DNA from: Hydrogenophilus sp.
GTDB taxonomy: Bacteria; Pseudomonadota; Gammaproteobacteria; Burkholderiales; Thiobacillaceae
DNA: 64,000 bases
NCBI GenBank assembly: GCA_020725265.1
Contig: DYFK01000003.1
Span: 62,001-126,000 of the forward strand
Direction: 5' to 3'
The notes beneath the pieces were generated by a model. That model saw only the letters and a program-made list of their open reading frames with translations. It was not told where the DNA came from and ran no database searches. Position numbers and translations under genes: made by a program. This document shows positions 24,862 through 34,324 of this stretch, piece by piece; within the stretch, counting starts at the first letter, position 1, and every line of letters begins with the position of its first letter.

Positions 24862-26301
24862 TCAGAACTTGTGGGCGCCGTGGGTGCCCAGGCTGTGCTG
24901 ATATTGCAGGAAGACCTGGTTCACCCGCTCCTTGTCGCCCTCCACCATCAGATCGGCGCTGGACGCCTGCAAGCGCAGCCGCGAGAACTCGGTGATGTCG
25001 CGGGTGAGCGCCAGGCTCCAGCGGTCGGACTTGCCCATCTTGCTCACGCTGGCGCCACGATCGACTTCGTTGATGCCGCCGGTGACGTCGTAGCGCACGC
25101 CGACCCGCCAGTCCGGCGCGAAGCCGTAGACCGCCTGCACGTAATAACCATCCTGGGTGGACTTGCGCGGCGCGCCGATGACCGCCGCGTTGCTCTGGTG
25201 GTAAGCGACTTCCAGATCCTTGCGCTGGCGCAGGTATTCCGCCGCCAGCGTGAAGTCGCCGTGACCGCCGGCGCCCGGCGCGTCGAACTTGTAGACCAGA
25301 TCGGCGCCCCACAGCCAGCCGTCGCCGGACAGGCCGTGCACGCTGGCGTTGGGATTCTCGTCGCGATGATCGTGCACTTCCTGGATCTGGCGGCCGCGCG
25401 CGTGCGAGACACCGAATTGCAGGGCATGGCTGTCGCCGAGATCGGGGCCGAACTTGGCGAAGGCGGTGACCAGGCGCGGCCCGGCCTTGCCGCCGGCCAT
25501 GTCGCCGAAGCCAATGTCGTGGACGTCCTCGGGCAGCTCGGCGGCGCCGCTGACGAAGTGGTGGTCGTTGCCTTGCAGCAGCTCCAGGCCGAGCAGGCTG
25601 TAGACCTTGCCAGTCCTGGGCAACCAGGTCAGTTGCAGGCCGGTGTCGCTCAGACCGTGGTCGCCGAGCAGGCTCCGGTAGGCCAGGTTCTGGTCGACGA
25701 AATCCCAACTGTGCGGATGCTGGCCGTTCAGGTAGCCGATTCCGGACAGGAACTTGCCGCCGCGCAGCTTGAGGCCGCCGGGCAGCATGCGGGTATCGAA
25801 GTAGGCTTCCTCGACCTCGACGCCACCGTGGGAGTCCACCGCCAGGTACAGATTGGCGTCGAAATACGGGCTCACCGTCGCCGAGAAGGCGATTTCCGTC
25901 TCGCGCAGGTTGAACCCACGCTCCAGGCCACCGTGGTCGTGGCCATCATGACCGTGGCCGTGGGTGATGCCGTCGATGTGCTCGTACAGTTCGGGACCGG
26001 CGCCCCGCTTGTTGTCGCTGTAATAAACACCGTCGAGGATCACCGAGATGCGCGGATTGAAGGCGCCGCCGGCGCTGACTTCGCCGAGCCGGTCGACACC
26101 GGGGGATGCGGTTTCGGCGCGCGCCGGGGCTTGCGTGCCGGCGTTTTTCAGACGGTTTTCCATTTCCGCCAGGCGGGCTTCGTAATGCTGGCGCATCTGG
26201 CGGATTTCCTCGCGCAGGGCGTCGAGTTCGGATTGCGCCAGCACGGGCGCGGGCAGGGAGGCGGCCAGCAGGGCGCTGGCCAGCAGGGTACGTCGGAACA
26301 T
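24862..26301 (-). CDS. Outer-membrane porin-like protein with His-rich loop
   Basis: The 479-residue protein has a signal peptide, then a coiled-coil segment (about residues 24-55) like trimeric porins. A likely 16- or 18-stranded barrel follows, ending in phenylalanine (HGAHKF). A loop near residue 110 reads HGHGHDGHDHGG, and further His/Asp clusters occur (QGNDHHF, VHDHRDEN). In the middle of a metal-uptake operon this suggests metal capture or passage at the outer membrane; the substrate is inferred. Its coding start is 64 bases after the DUF2946-like gene. Confidence 0.83.
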   Translation of the reverse strand: MFRRTLLASALLAASLPAPVLAQSELDALREEIRQMRQHYEARLAEMENRLKNAGTQAPARAETASPGVDRLGEVSAGGAFNPRISVILDGVYYSDNKRGAGPELYEHIDGITHGHGHDGHDHGGLERGFNLRETEIAFSATVSPYFDANLYLAVDSHGGVEVEEAYFDTRMLPGGLKLRGGKFLSGIGYLNGQHPHSWDFVDQNLAYRSLLGDHGLSDTGLQLTWLPRTGKVYSLLGLELLQGNDHHFVSGAAELPEDVHDIGFGDMAGGKAGPRLVTAFAKFGPDLGDSHALQFGVSHARGRQIQEVHDHRDENPNASVHGLSGDGWLWGADLVYKFDAPGAGGHGDFTLAAEYLRQRKDLEVAYHQSNAAVIGAPRKSTQDGYYVQAVYGFAPDWRVGVRYDVTGGINEVDRGASVSKMGKSDRWSLALTRDITEFSRLRLQASSADLMVEGDKERVNQVFLQYQHSLGTHGAHKF

Positions 26302-26365
26302 GGGTCAACCTCGTCATCGGGCAAAAGCGGGACTGGCCGGCCGCGCGGGCGGCCGGTTCGGGTGG

Positions 26366-26683
26366 TCAGCGGACGAGGGAAACCGGTGGCGCGCGGCTGC
26401 GGTAGGCGGCCACGGCCGCGCGCGGACGCGGCGACCAGACCGGTGGCGCCAACGTGATCGGCGCGCCGGACAGATCGGCCGGCGCCGGTGCCGACGCCGG
26501 CAGGCCGGCACCGAGCGCGCCATGCGCCAGGCAGAGTTCACAAGCCGGCGCGTGATCGTGATCGCCGTCATGCGCCGACAGGCCGTGCGCCAGGGTCAGG
26601 CTCTGGGCCAGCACCAGCGCCAGCGCGAGGAAGAACGCCGACCAGAATGGCGGCGCGGGGGGGTGGCGTAGCGGCCGTTGCAT
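26366..26683 (-). CDS. Small membrane/exported protein, DUF2946-like
   Basis: The 105-residue protein has one strong N-terminal hydrophobic helix, then AHGLSAHDGDHDHAPACELCLAHG, a His/Asp stretch with a CxxC motif, and a proline/alanine-rich tail. The pattern resembles DUF2946 proteins found beside metal transport genes. It may bind zinc or copper at the membrane face. It begins one base after the FtsX-like permease gene. Confidence 0.65.
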   Translation of the reverse strand: MQRPLRHPPAPPFWSAFFLALALVLAQSLTLAHGLSAHDGDHDHAPACELCLAHGALGAGLPASAPAPADLSGAPITLAPPVWSPRPRAAVAAYRSRAPPVSLVR

Positions 26684-26684
26684 C

Positions 26685-27947
26685 TCAGACCCGGGGCGTC
26701 AGGCCGTCGGCCAGCGACATCCGGTAGGCGCGCCAACCCGGCACCAGACTGACCAGGGTGCCGGCGGCGACCACCAGGCCGAGCAGCCGCAGTTCGGCGG
26801 CGGTCGGCAGCGCCAACGCCAGCGCCAGGCCGTAATGCGCCTCGATCCAGGGACCGACCGCCAGGGTCAGCCCGCTCAGCGCCAGGGTGCCGAGCAGCGC
26901 GCCGGCGATGGTGACGGCGCAGCCTTCCAGCGCCAGCAGCGCGAACACGTCGCGCGGACGGGCACCGTTGGCGCGCAGGATGGCCAGCTCGCGCCGGCGT
27001 TCGCCGAGCCCGGCGAGCACCACCGCGACCAGACCGGCGAAACCGACCGCGACCACCAGCGCCGAGATCGCCAGCAACGCGCGCTCGACCACCGCCAGGG
27101 TCTCCCACAACTGGGCCAGCGCGACGCCGGGCAGCACCGCCATCAGCGCCTCGTCGGGGTTGTCGGCGATGGCGCGCTGCATCGCGAACACGCCGGCGCG
27201 GCTGTGCAGGCCGAGCAGCAACGCGGTGACCGCCTTCGGCTTCAGGTCGAACTTGGCGACCAGCTCGGGCGGGATCGAGAACCCGGGCACCGGCGCGCCG
27301 CCCTGCCAGTCGAGATGGATCGCCTCCATCGCCTCCAGGCCGATGTGCACGCCGCGATCGACCGGCGTGCCGGTGCGCGCCAGGATGCCGACCACGGTGA
27401 ACGGCTTGTCGTCGTGTTCGGCGCCGGCGAAGCCGCCCATGCCGTGGCTGAGGGTGACCCGGTCGCCGAGCCGGTAACCGAGCCGTTCCGCCACCTCGGC
27501 GCCGAGCACGGCGTCGAACAGGCCGGCGAACGGGCGCCCTTCGGCGAACGCCAGCGGGCGCCGGTCGCCATGGCGGAAATGTTCGAAATAGTCCGGCGTG
27601 GTGCCGACCACCGGGTAGCCGAGATGGGAATCGCCCAACGAGATCGGAATGCTCCAGGCCACCCCGGGATGCGCCGCCAGCTTCTCGACGCTGGCCCAGC
27701 TCATGTTCTGGGTCGCCTCGCCCATGCGGAACACCGCGTAGAGCACCAGCTGGATCGGGCTGGAGCGGGCGCCGACGATGAGGTCGGTACCGGATACCGC
27801 CTGGCCGAAACCGGTACGCGCCGCCTCGCGCATGCGCTCGATGCCGAGCAACAGGGTCACCGACAGCACGATCGCGAGCAGGGTCAGGCCCAGGCTGTAG
27901 CGGCGGTTCCAGGCGCTGCGCAGCGCGAGCGGAAGCAGATGGGTCAT
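26685..27947 (-). CDS. FtsX/LolC-type ABC transporter permease
   Basis: The 420-residue protein has an N-terminal membrane helix, a large MacB-like periplasmic domain (about residues 45-270), and three C-terminal helices with the RRRELAILRANGARP coupling motif. The TPDYFEHF and FAMQRAI segments are typical of permeases in zinc-linked zrg-type loci. Its start overlaps the ATPase stop by four bases. It probably works with that ATPase and the ZrgA/DUF3299 proteins as a mechanotransmission-type machine rather than a classic importer. Confidence 0.87.
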   Translation of the reverse strand: MTHLLPLALRSAWNRRYSLGLTLLAIVLSVTLLLGIERMREAARTGFGQAVSGTDLIVGARSSPIQLVLYAVFRMGEATQNMSWASVEKLAAHPGVAWSIPISLGDSHLGYPVVGTTPDYFEHFRHGDRRPLAFAEGRPFAGLFDAVLGAEVAERLGYRLGDRVTLSHGMGGFAGAEHDDKPFTVVGILARTGTPVDRGVHIGLEAMEAIHLDWQGGAPVPGFSIPPELVAKFDLKPKAVTALLLGLHSRAGVFAMQRAIADNPDEALMAVLPGVALAQLWETLAVVERALLAISALVVAVGFAGLVAVVLAGLGERRRELAILRANGARPRDVFALLALEGCAVTIAGALLGTLALSGLTLAVGPWIEAHYGLALALALPTAAELRLLGLVVAAGTLVSLVPGWRAYRMSLADGLTPRV

Positions 27948-28639
27948 GCCGTCGCCATCGTCACGCGGTTGATGTCGGCCATGGCCACCCGGCGACCGAA
28001 GTGCGCGGCCAGGCGCTGGTCGTGGCTGACGAACAGCAGGGTGGCGCCGGCCGCCGCGCATTCCCGGCCGAGCAGGTCGAGGAAGGCGGCCTGGCGCGCG
28101 GCGTCGAGCGCCGAGGTCGGCTCGTCGGCGATCACCAGCTCGGGCCGGCCGATCAGCGCGCGCGCCGCCGCCACCCGTTGCTGCTGGCCGACCGACAGTT
28201 GCGTGGCGTCGCGTCGCCACAGGTTTTCCGGCAGGTCGAGGTGGCCGAGCAGGGTCGCCGCCGAAGCACGCGCGTCACCGGCGCGTTCGCGCCGGCGCTT
28301 GGAGAACCGGGTCGGCAGCAGCACATTGTCGAGCACCGACAGATAGGGGATCAGGTTGAACTGCTGGAAGATCAGGCCGACGTGGTCGACCCGGAAGCGG
28401 TCGCGGGCGGCGGCGCCGAGCGCCGGCAGGTCATGGCCGAGCACGCGCAGGCGGCCGCTGGCCGGCACCAGCACGCCGGCCAGCAGGTTGAGCAACGTGC
28501 TCTTGCCGCCACCGCTTTCGCCATGCAGGAATACCTGCTCGCCGGCCGCCACCGAGAACTCCGGGATGTCCAGGCAGACGCCGGCCGGTCCCGGCCAGCG
28601 GAACACCAGGTCGCGCAGTTCGATCAGGGCTTCGGCCAT
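27944..28639 (-). CDS. LolD/MacB-type ABC transporter ATPase
   Basis: The 231-residue ATPase has Walker A GESGGGKST, Q-loop IFQQFNLIPYLSV, signature LSVGQQQRV (the usual SGG is SVG), Walker B LVIADEPTSALD and H-loop LLFVSHDQRL. It pairs with the overlapping FtsX-type permease and follows the DUF2796 gene by 19 bases. Confidence 0.92.
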   Translation of the reverse strand: MAEALIELRDLVFRWPGPAGVCLDIPEFSVAAGEQVFLHGESGGGKSTLLNLLAGVLVPASGRLRVLGHDLPALGAAARDRFRVDHVGLIFQQFNLIPYLSVLDNVLLPTRFSKRRRERAGDARASAATLLGHLDLPENLWRRDATQLSVGQQQRVAAARALIGRPELVIADEPTSALDAARQAAFLDLLGRECAAAGATLLFVSHDQRLAAHFGRRVAMADINRVTMATA

Positions 28640-28658
28640 GACTGGGATTACGGCGGGA

Positions 28659-29195
28659 TCACCAGCTCAGGAAGCGCATTTTCGCGGTGATCCGGCTGGC
28701 CGTCTGGCCTTTCGGGCCGATCACCTGGGCATCGATCCGGCGCATGCCCTTGAAATGGTCGGCCAGGCGCACTTCCAGGCCGGTCAGGCGCGCCGGCTCG
28801 GCGCACTCGAAGCGGTATTCGGCGACCAGATCGGCGTGTTCGCCGGCCGCCTTGCCGTCCAGCGTCGGCGCGTCGACGCGGGCCGACACCTGCCGGCAGC
28901 GCGCGGCGGCGGTCGGCGCGAACAGCGTTTCGCCCTGGTTCAGGCGGGCGCGCATCGTCGCCACCGCCGCCCGTTCCTTGTCGTTGCGCGGCGCCCGCTC
29001 GAAACCGAGCAGGTTGTCGAGTGGCGATTCCAGACGCAGATCGACATTGCCGCCGTCGACCGCCACTTCCAGCTTGGCGACGCCGTGCACGTGGGCGTGA
29101 TGGTGCTTGTGGTCCTTGTGGTCATGGGCCAGGGTGGACATGGCCGGGGTCAGCGCGAGCAGGGCGCACAGCGCGATCGTCGGAGTCGGTTTCAT
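28659..29195 (-). CDS. DUF2796 (ZrgA-like) periplasmic zinc-binding protein
   Basis: The 178-residue protein has a signal peptide followed by a His-rich segment (AHDHKDHKHHHAHVHGVAKLEV), then the DUF2796 body (LRLESPLDNLLGFERAP, CRQVSARV, YRFECAEPARLTGLEV). ZrgA of Vibrio cholerae belongs to this family and supports zinc uptake under Zur control. The next gene is the ABC ATPase, as in zrg loci. Confidence 0.87.
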   Translation of the reverse strand: MKPTPTIALCALLALTPAMSTLAHDHKDHKHHHAHVHGVAKLEVAVDGGNVDLRLESPLDNLLGFERAPRNDKERAAVATMRARLNQGETLFAPTAAARCRQVSARVDAPTLDGKAAGEHADLVAEYRFECAEPARLTGLEVRLADHFKGMRRIDAQVIGPKGQTASRITAKMRFLSW

Positions 29196-29231
29196 CGGGT
29201 CGTCCTCATGGGGTGGGGGATTTTCCTGGGC

Positions 29232-30401
29232 TCAGGCCGCTTCCGGCAAATCCCAGTCGGTGAACGGGTCGTCGAAGCCTCGCCAGGCGGCTTCGCCGAG
29301 CGCCAGCTCGGCGTCGTCGAGCAGACAGGCATCGAAGCAGGCGACGAGTTCCTCGCGATCCATGCCGATGCCGATCAGCACGATTTCCTGATGACCGGCG
29401 GGCCGGCTCGCACCCTGCCCGTCGATGCCTTCCGGCCAGGCGCCGGCGATGCCGTAATCCCGGCTGGAACCGGCCAGCGACCAGGATCCCGCCCAGCGCG
29501 GCCGGCTGGCCAGCCAGAACCAACCCTTGGCGCGCAGCACGCCCGGCCATTCGGTATGGATCCAGTCCCAGAAGCGTGCCGGATGGAACGGCCGCCGGGC
29601 CCGGTAGACAAAACTGGAAATGCCGTATTCCTCGGTCTCCGGCACATGTTCGCCACGCATCTCGCGCAGCCAGCCGGGCGCTTGCGCGGCCTGCTCGAAA
29701 TCGAACAGGCCGGTGTCGAGCACGCTCGCCAGATCGACCCGGCCGTATTGCGCCAGTTCCAGCCGGGCGCGCGGATTGAGGGTATGCAGGATCGACAGCA
29801 GGCGCGCCAGTTCGGCACCGGTGACCAGATCGGCCTTGTTGACCACGAGTACGTCGCAGAACTCGATCTGGTCGACCAACAGGTTGGCCACCGTGCGCGC
29901 GTCGTCCTCGCCCAGCGATTCGCCGCGATCGCCGAGCAGATCGTCGCTGGCGTAGTCGTCGAGGAAGTTGCGCGCGTCGACCACGGTCACCATGGTGTCG
30001 AGCCGGGCCAGTTCCGACAGCGAGGCGCCCTGGCCATCGGCGAAGGTGAAGGTTTCCGCCACCGGCAGCGGCTCGGCGATGCCGGTCGACTCGATCACCA
30101 GATAGTCGAAGCGACCCTCCCGCGCCAGGCGCGCCACCTCCTCCAGCAGATCCTCGCGCAGCGTGCAGCAGATGCAGCCGTTGCTCATCTCCACCAGCCG
30201 TTCCTCGGTGCGCGACAGACCGGCGCCACCCGCGCGCACCAGCGCCGCGTCGATGTTGACCTCGCTCATGTCGTTGACGATCACGGCGACGCGGCGGCCC
30301 TCGCGGTTGTTCAGGATGTGGTTGAGCAGCGTGGTCTTGCCGGCGCCGAGGAATCCGGACAGCACGGTGACCGGCAGGCGGGTATCGATGGCGGGGAGCA
30401 T
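29232..30401 (-). CDS. COG0523 GTPase, probable zinc chaperone (ZigA/YciC-like)
   Basis: The 389-residue protein has the P-loop [15 protein letters not shown], the CxCC metal-binding motif in [13 protein letters not shown], the NKAD guanine motif and a C-terminal CobW_C domain. Within a zinc operon the likely role is delivery of metal to client enzymes when zinc is scarce. AAGGAAGG precedes the ATG. It lies 28 bases after the ZIP gene. A second COG0523 protein is encoded about 4 kb to the right. Confidence 0.92.
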   Translation of the reverse strand: MLPAIDTRLPVTVLSGFLGAGKTTLLNHILNNREGRRVAVIVNDMSEVNIDAALVRAGGAGLSRTEERLVEMSNGCICCTLREDLLEEVARLAREGRFDYLVIESTGIAEPLPVAETFTFADGQGASLSELARLDTMVTVVDARNFLDDYASDDLLGDRGESLGEDDARTVANLLVDQIEFCDVLVVNKADLVTGAELARLLSILHTLNPRARLELAQYGRVDLASVLDTGLFDFEQAAQAPGWLREMRGEHVPETEEYGISSFVYRARRPFHPARFWDWIHTEWPGVLRAKGWFWLASRPRWAGSWSLAGSSRDYGIAGAWPEGIDGQGASRPAGHQEIVLIGIGMDREELVACFDACLLDDAELALGEAAWRGFDDPFTDWDLPEAA

Positions 30402-30429
30402 GGGGCCTTCCTTTCAGGCGGTACGGAAA

Positions 30430-31200
30430 TCAGTGCGCGTGCGGCGCGACCGCGCCGATGCCCTGGACCAGCGCGATGCCGACCAGCATCAGCGCCAGTT
30501 GCGCGCCGGCATCGGTGACGCCGCGATGCCGGCGCAACTCCGGCACCAGATCGGCGACCGCGATGTAGAGGAAGCTGGCGGCCGCGATCACCAACACGTA
30601 GGGCACCAGCGCCTGGGCGCCATCGAGGGCCAGGTAGCCGAGCACGCCGCCAAGCACCATGGCGGCGCCGGACAGGGCGTTGAGCAGCAACGCGCGGACG
30701 CGGCCGACGCCGGCATCGAGCAGCACCATGAAATCGCCGATTTCCTGCGGCAACTCGTGCGCCAACACAGCCGCCGTGGTCGCCCAGCCGAGCACCGGAT
30801 CGGCCAGGAAGGCGGCGGCGATCAGGATGCCGTCGACGAAATTGTGCAGGCCGTCGCCGAGCACGATCATGGCCACCCTGGGCGGCTCCGGCGGCCGGCC
30901 GGACCGGCGCGCGTGGCCATGGGCCAGGGCATGGTCGTGACGCCAGAGCGCGGCCTTCTCCAACAGGAAGAAGGCGACGATGCCGGCCAGCAGCCACTGC
31001 CCCGCCAGCTCCGGCGCCAGGCCGAGATGCACCGATTCCGGCAGCAGTTCGGCCAGGGCGAAGGCAAGCAACACGCCAACCGAGAACGCGATCATGCGAT
31101 CGGCGAACCGGGGCAGCCAGGTCAACGCCAGCGTGGCGGCCGCCAGCACCGAGAGGACGCCGCCGATCAACGTGGCGAGCAGGATGGAAAGCAAAGTCAT
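30430..31200 (-). CDS. ZIP family metal permease
   Basis: The 256-residue inner-membrane protein has about eight helices. The ZIP metal-binding helix motifs are intact (GDGLHNFVDG and AHELPQEIGDF), and a cytoplasmic loop carries HDHALAHGHARR. It imports zinc and possibly other divalent cations. I start it at the ATG; a TTG two codons earlier is in frame. No Shine-Dalgarno is visible because the upstream bases form a palindrome. It is the first gene of the eleven-gene metal operon. Confidence 0.9.
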   Translation of the reverse strand: MTLLSILLATLIGGVLSVLAAATLALTWLPRFADRMIAFSVGVLLAFALAELLPESVHLGLAPELAGQWLLAGIVAFFLLEKAALWRHDHALAHGHARRSGRPPEPPRVAMIVLGDGLHNFVDGILIAAAFLADPVLGWATTAAVLAHELPQEIGDFMVLLDAGVGRVRALLLNALSGAAMVLGGVLGYLALDGAQALVPYVLVIAAASFLYIAVADLVPELRRHRGVTDAGAQLALMLVGIALVQGIGAVAPHAH

Positions 31201-31202
31201 AC

Positions 31203-31218
31203 GCAATCGAGTTGCATT
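31203..31218 (-). promoter_or_regulatory. Zur-like operator 1, next to the ZIP start codon
   Basis: On the minus strand this reads AATGCAACTCGATTGC: near-palindromic half-sites GCAAC and ATTGC around three bases. It is a variant of the second copy 35 bases upstream, placed between the predicted transcription start and the ZIP ATG. Confidence 0.5.
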
Positions 31219-31227
31219 GGAGCGTGG

Positions 31228-31256
31228 ATTCTAGGGGCCGGGGCCAGCAAGCGCAA
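31228..31256 (-). promoter_or_regulatory. Putative sigma-70 promoter of the metal operon
   Basis: Minus-strand TAGAAT (31228-31233) serves as -10 and TTGCGC (31251-31256) as a weak -35, spaced 17 bases. The -35 is overlapped by the second GCAAC/GTTGC palindrome, which suits repression when metal is plentiful. Confidence 0.5.
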
Positions 31257-31268
31257 CTTTGTTGCATT
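31253..31268 (-). promoter_or_regulatory. Zur-like operator 2, over the -35 region
   Basis: Minus-strand AATGCAACAAAGTTGC contains the perfect inverted repeat GCAAC-AAA-GTTGC. A second, slightly diverged copy with the same AATGCAAC start and 13-base core lies downstream. The regulator is inferred to be Zur from the genes controlled, not proven by motif. Confidence 0.5.
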
Positions 31269-31340
31269 AATTGACCGGGTCCGGCGTCAGCCCGGCCGCG
31301 ACCTTCACCCTCGCCCGCTCGCCGGGCTCGGGTCAGTGTT

Positions 31341-33380
31341 TCAGGCCGCCCCCCGTTCGGAAAGGAGGGCCAGCAGGCTGTCCAGATCGGTGATTTCTGG
31401 TCGGCAGACGCCATCGACGCAGACGCGCGCGCCAACACGCGACGACTCCGGCCGGGCCAGTCCGGCCGCCATCCCGGCATCTCCGGAGACAGGCGCGAAC
31501 ACCAGCCAGTCCGGGCCGACGCGCGCGAGCGCGGCGTGCCAGCGCGCCACTTCCCCATCGGCGCCACCCAGCACCACCAGACCCGGGGGCCGCGCCAACT
31601 CGCGGGCGGCCAACAGCAGGCCGGAGCAGGCCGCCGGATGTTCGGCCAGCAATGGCCGGAAGTGATCCAGCGCGCGCGCCGCGACATCGCCATATCGGTC
31701 CTCGCCAAGAACCAGGCCGAGCCGGATCAGGGCACGCGCGGCGACCCCGTTGCCGGCCGGCATGGCCTGATCATGCGCCGGCTTGACGCGCTGGATCAGG
31801 CGTTCGTGATCGTGGCTGGTGAACCAGAAACCACCGGCTTCGGCATCCTCGAAATGATCGATCATCGCGTCGGCGAGCCGCCGCGCCCAGACCAGGTCGG
31901 CGTCACGCCAGCCGGCCTGAGCCAGTTCCAGCAGGGCATCGAGCAGAAAGGCGTAATCATCGAGATAGCCATTGTGGCGGGCCTCGCCCCCCTGGAAGGA
32001 CGCGGCCAGGCGACCCTCGCGCCAGACCCGTTCGCGCAACGCGTCGGCGGCGCGGCGCGCCATGGCCAGCCAGTCGGCGCGACCGAAGCGCCGGGCGGCG
32101 CGCGCGAGGCCGTGGATCACCAGCGCGTTCCAGGCGGTCAGGCATTTGTCGTCACGCCCGGGCCGGACACGACCGGCGCGCGCGGCGCGCAGACCGACAC
32201 GCGCCGATTCGAGCATCGCGGCCGCCGCCTCCGGCGTCACCGCCAGGCTGGCGGCAACCTCGGCGAGCGGCCGCGCCTCGCCGAGATGCCAGGCGCGGTT
32301 CTCGAAATTGGGCGGACCGTCGAGACCCCAGCTTGCCGCCGCCACCCGATATTCATCGGCACTCAGGCAGGCCGCCGCCGTGGCCGGCGTCCACAGGTAA
32401 TAGCCACCCTCCTCATGCTCGGAATCGGCGTCGAGCGCGGCATGGAACAAGCCCTCGGGCGAGGTCATCTCGTCCGCCAGCCAGGCCACCGTCGCGGCCA
32501 CCGCGCGCGCGAACGGTGGCCGCTCGGTGGCCGCCCAGGCATCGGCATGTCGCGCCAGCAGCAAGCCGTTGTCGTAAAGCATCTTCTCGAAATGCGGGAT
32601 CGCCCAGCGCTCGTCGACCGAATAGCGAAAGAAGCCACCGCCGATCTGGTCCATGAGGCCACGCGCGGCCATGTTTTCCAGCGTGAACCACACCTGACCG
32701 CGCACAGCGGCATCGCCGGCCACCGCCAGAAATTCCAGCTCGGTGGCGCGCGGGAACTTGGGCGCGCCGGAAAAACCGCCATGCACCGGATCGAAGCCGT
32801 GTCGGATGTCGGCGATGGCGCGTCCGGTCAGCGCCTCGACGGATTCGACCGGCGAGCGCGATTCCGGGCGCGGCGATTCCAGGCGCGACAGCTCGGCGCG
32901 CAGCGCGACATTCCGCTGTTCGATCCGGTCGCGCCGATCGCGCCAGGCGTCGGCGACACCGTCGAGCACCTGGCAAAAGCCGGGCAGACCATGGCGCGGC
33001 GTCGGCGGGAAATAGGTGCCGCCGAAGAAGGGCGTACCGTCGGGCATCAGGAATAGCGTCAGTGGCCAGCCGCCCGGCCGTCCGGTAAGCAATTGCTGAG
33101 CGGCCTGATAGATCTGGTCGAGATCGGGCCGCTCCTCGCGATCCACCTTGATGTTGATGAAGCTCGCGTTCATGCGCGCGGCCACCTCGACATCCTCGAA
33201 CGATTCGCGCGCCATCACATGGCACCAGTGGCAGGTGGAATAGCCGATCGACAGCAGGATCGGCTTGTCCTCGGCGCGCGCCCGCGTAAGCGCCGCCTGG
33301 TCCCAAGGGTGCCAGTGCACCGGGTTGTCGGCGTGTTGCAGCAGGTAGGGACTGGTCTCCCGGGCGAGCAGGTTGGCCAT
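31341..33380 (-). CDS. DUF255 thioredoxin-fold protein (YyaL/spermatogenesis-associated protein 20 family)
   Basis: The 679-residue protein has an N-terminal thioredoxin-like domain with a CHWC redox motif ([15 protein letters not shown], near residue 50). A long (alpha/alpha)6-barrel follows, with signatures [38 protein letters not shown] and [17 protein letters not shown]. Biochemical role is unknown for the family. The start is the ATG of [23 protein letters not shown], the usual N-terminus; an in-frame ATG 19 codons upstream looks non-coding. It is leftward, after the AhpD-like gene. Confidence 0.9.
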   Translation of the reverse strand: MANLLARETSPYLLQHADNPVHWHPWDQAALTRARAEDKPILLSIGYSTCHWCHVMARESFEDVEVAARMNASFINIKVDREERPDLDQIYQAAQQLLTGRPGGWPLTLFLMPDGTPFFGGTYFPPTPRHGLPGFCQVLDGVADAWRDRRDRIEQRNVALRAELSRLESPRPESRSPVESVEALTGRAIADIRHGFDPVHGGFSGAPKFPRATELEFLAVAGDAAVRGQVWFTLENMAARGLMDQIGGGFFRYSVDERWAIPHFEKMLYDNGLLLARHADAWAATERPPFARAVAATVAWLADEMTSPEGLFHAALDADSEHEEGGYYLWTPATAAACLSADEYRVAAASWGLDGPPNFENRAWHLGEARPLAEVAASLAVTPEAAAAMLESARVGLRAARAGRVRPGRDDKCLTAWNALVIHGLARAARRFGRADWLAMARRAADALRERVWREGRLAASFQGGEARHNGYLDDYAFLLDALLELAQAGWRDADLVWARRLADAMIDHFEDAEAGGFWFTSHDHERLIQRVKPAHDQAMPAGNGVAARALIRLGLVLGEDRYGDVAARALDHFRPLLAEHPAACSGLLLAARELARPPGLVVLGGADGEVARWHAALARVGPDWLVFAPVSGDAGMAAGLARPESSRVGARVCVDGVCRPEITDLDSLLALLSERGAA

Positions 33381-33455
33381 GGCCGTGGGGCACGAGTCGA
33401 AAACGCCAGTGTAGGCGCCCCGACCATTCCTGACCATTTTCGTCGGGATTCAGCC

Positions 33456-34205
33456 TTACCGGGCCGGTGGCGTCGGAATCCGTTCCAGCACGTCGAGGAA
33501 CACGGCCGGCAGGCGACCTTCGGCGCGCAGTTCCTCGGCCACGTCACGGATGTGCACCGCCTCCCAGCGCGCGGGGAAACCGCCCATGACCTGGGCGATG
33601 CCGATGATTTCCAACAACTCCTCCGGCGTCACGTCGCTCTTGGTCAGCAGCTCGTGGGTGTGCAGGCGCACCAGCCGGCGCTTGCGCACCACCAGGCTCA
33701 TCAGCAGCGCGATCAGGTTGTAGAACTTGAGGTTGGAAACCCGACCGTTGGGCAGGTGCGGCCATTCCTCGAAACGCTGCCAGTGCTTGCTGTAGGCATC
33801 GAACAGCAGGTAGGTGTCGTCGTCGGCCTGGGCGCGCACGTACAGGGCGATGGCCTGGACGGTATCGATCAACGCGTCCGGCGCCTTGGCGCGGATGGCG
33901 CCGTCGATGTGGGTGAGCGCGCAGACCTCGCAACCGTCGGCGATGGCGGCGCTGTAGATCAGGATTTCGCTGAGATGGCGCTCGCGCGAGAACTCCCCGC
34001 GCGAGGTCAGCAGGCGCGCCATGTCGAGCAGGGCATCGCCGAGATCGACGCCCTTGCGGGCAAGACGGCTGGCCTCGGGAGCGGCTTCGGCATCCATGCC
34101 GGCCTCGGCATGCTCCTGCAAGGCCATCAACAGACTGTTGGCGCCGCCGGCGATGGTGTGGGCATCGCTCAGATCGAGGCGGCCGTAGAGAAATTCCTTG
34201 GACAT
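33456..34205 (-). CDS. Carboxymuconolactone decarboxylase/AhpD-like protein
   Basis: The 249-residue, mostly helical protein has the AhpD-type motif CEVCALTHIDGA (two cysteines and a histidine) near residue 100. This is the pattern of peroxidase/redox-active members of the carboxymuconolactone decarboxylase superfamily. AGGAAA precedes the ATG. The C-terminal half is less familiar. It lies between a COG0523 GTPase gene and the CHWC-motif DUF255 gene on the same strand, so a thiol-redox role is plausible but unproven. Confidence 0.72.
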   Translation of the reverse strand: MSKEFLYGRLDLSDAHTIAGGANSLLMALQEHAEAGMDAEAAPEASRLARKGVDLGDALLDMARLLTSRGEFSRERHLSEILIYSAAIADGCEVCALTHIDGAIRAKAPDALIDTVQAIALYVRAQADDDTYLLFDAYSKHWQRFEEWPHLPNGRVSNLKFYNLIALLMSLVVRKRRLVRLHTHELLTKSDVTPEELLEIIGIAQVMGGFPARWEAVHIRDVAEELRAEGRLPAVFLDVLERIPTPPAR

Positions 34206-34324
34206 CCGGGTTTCCTGGTTGACGAGGGAGAAAATTGCGTTGGCTCGGATCATCGGCGCGATGGCGCGGCCCGCCATTGGAACCGATCCATGTTGCCGGT
34301 GGATTGCGCGGGGGGCGCGCCCGA

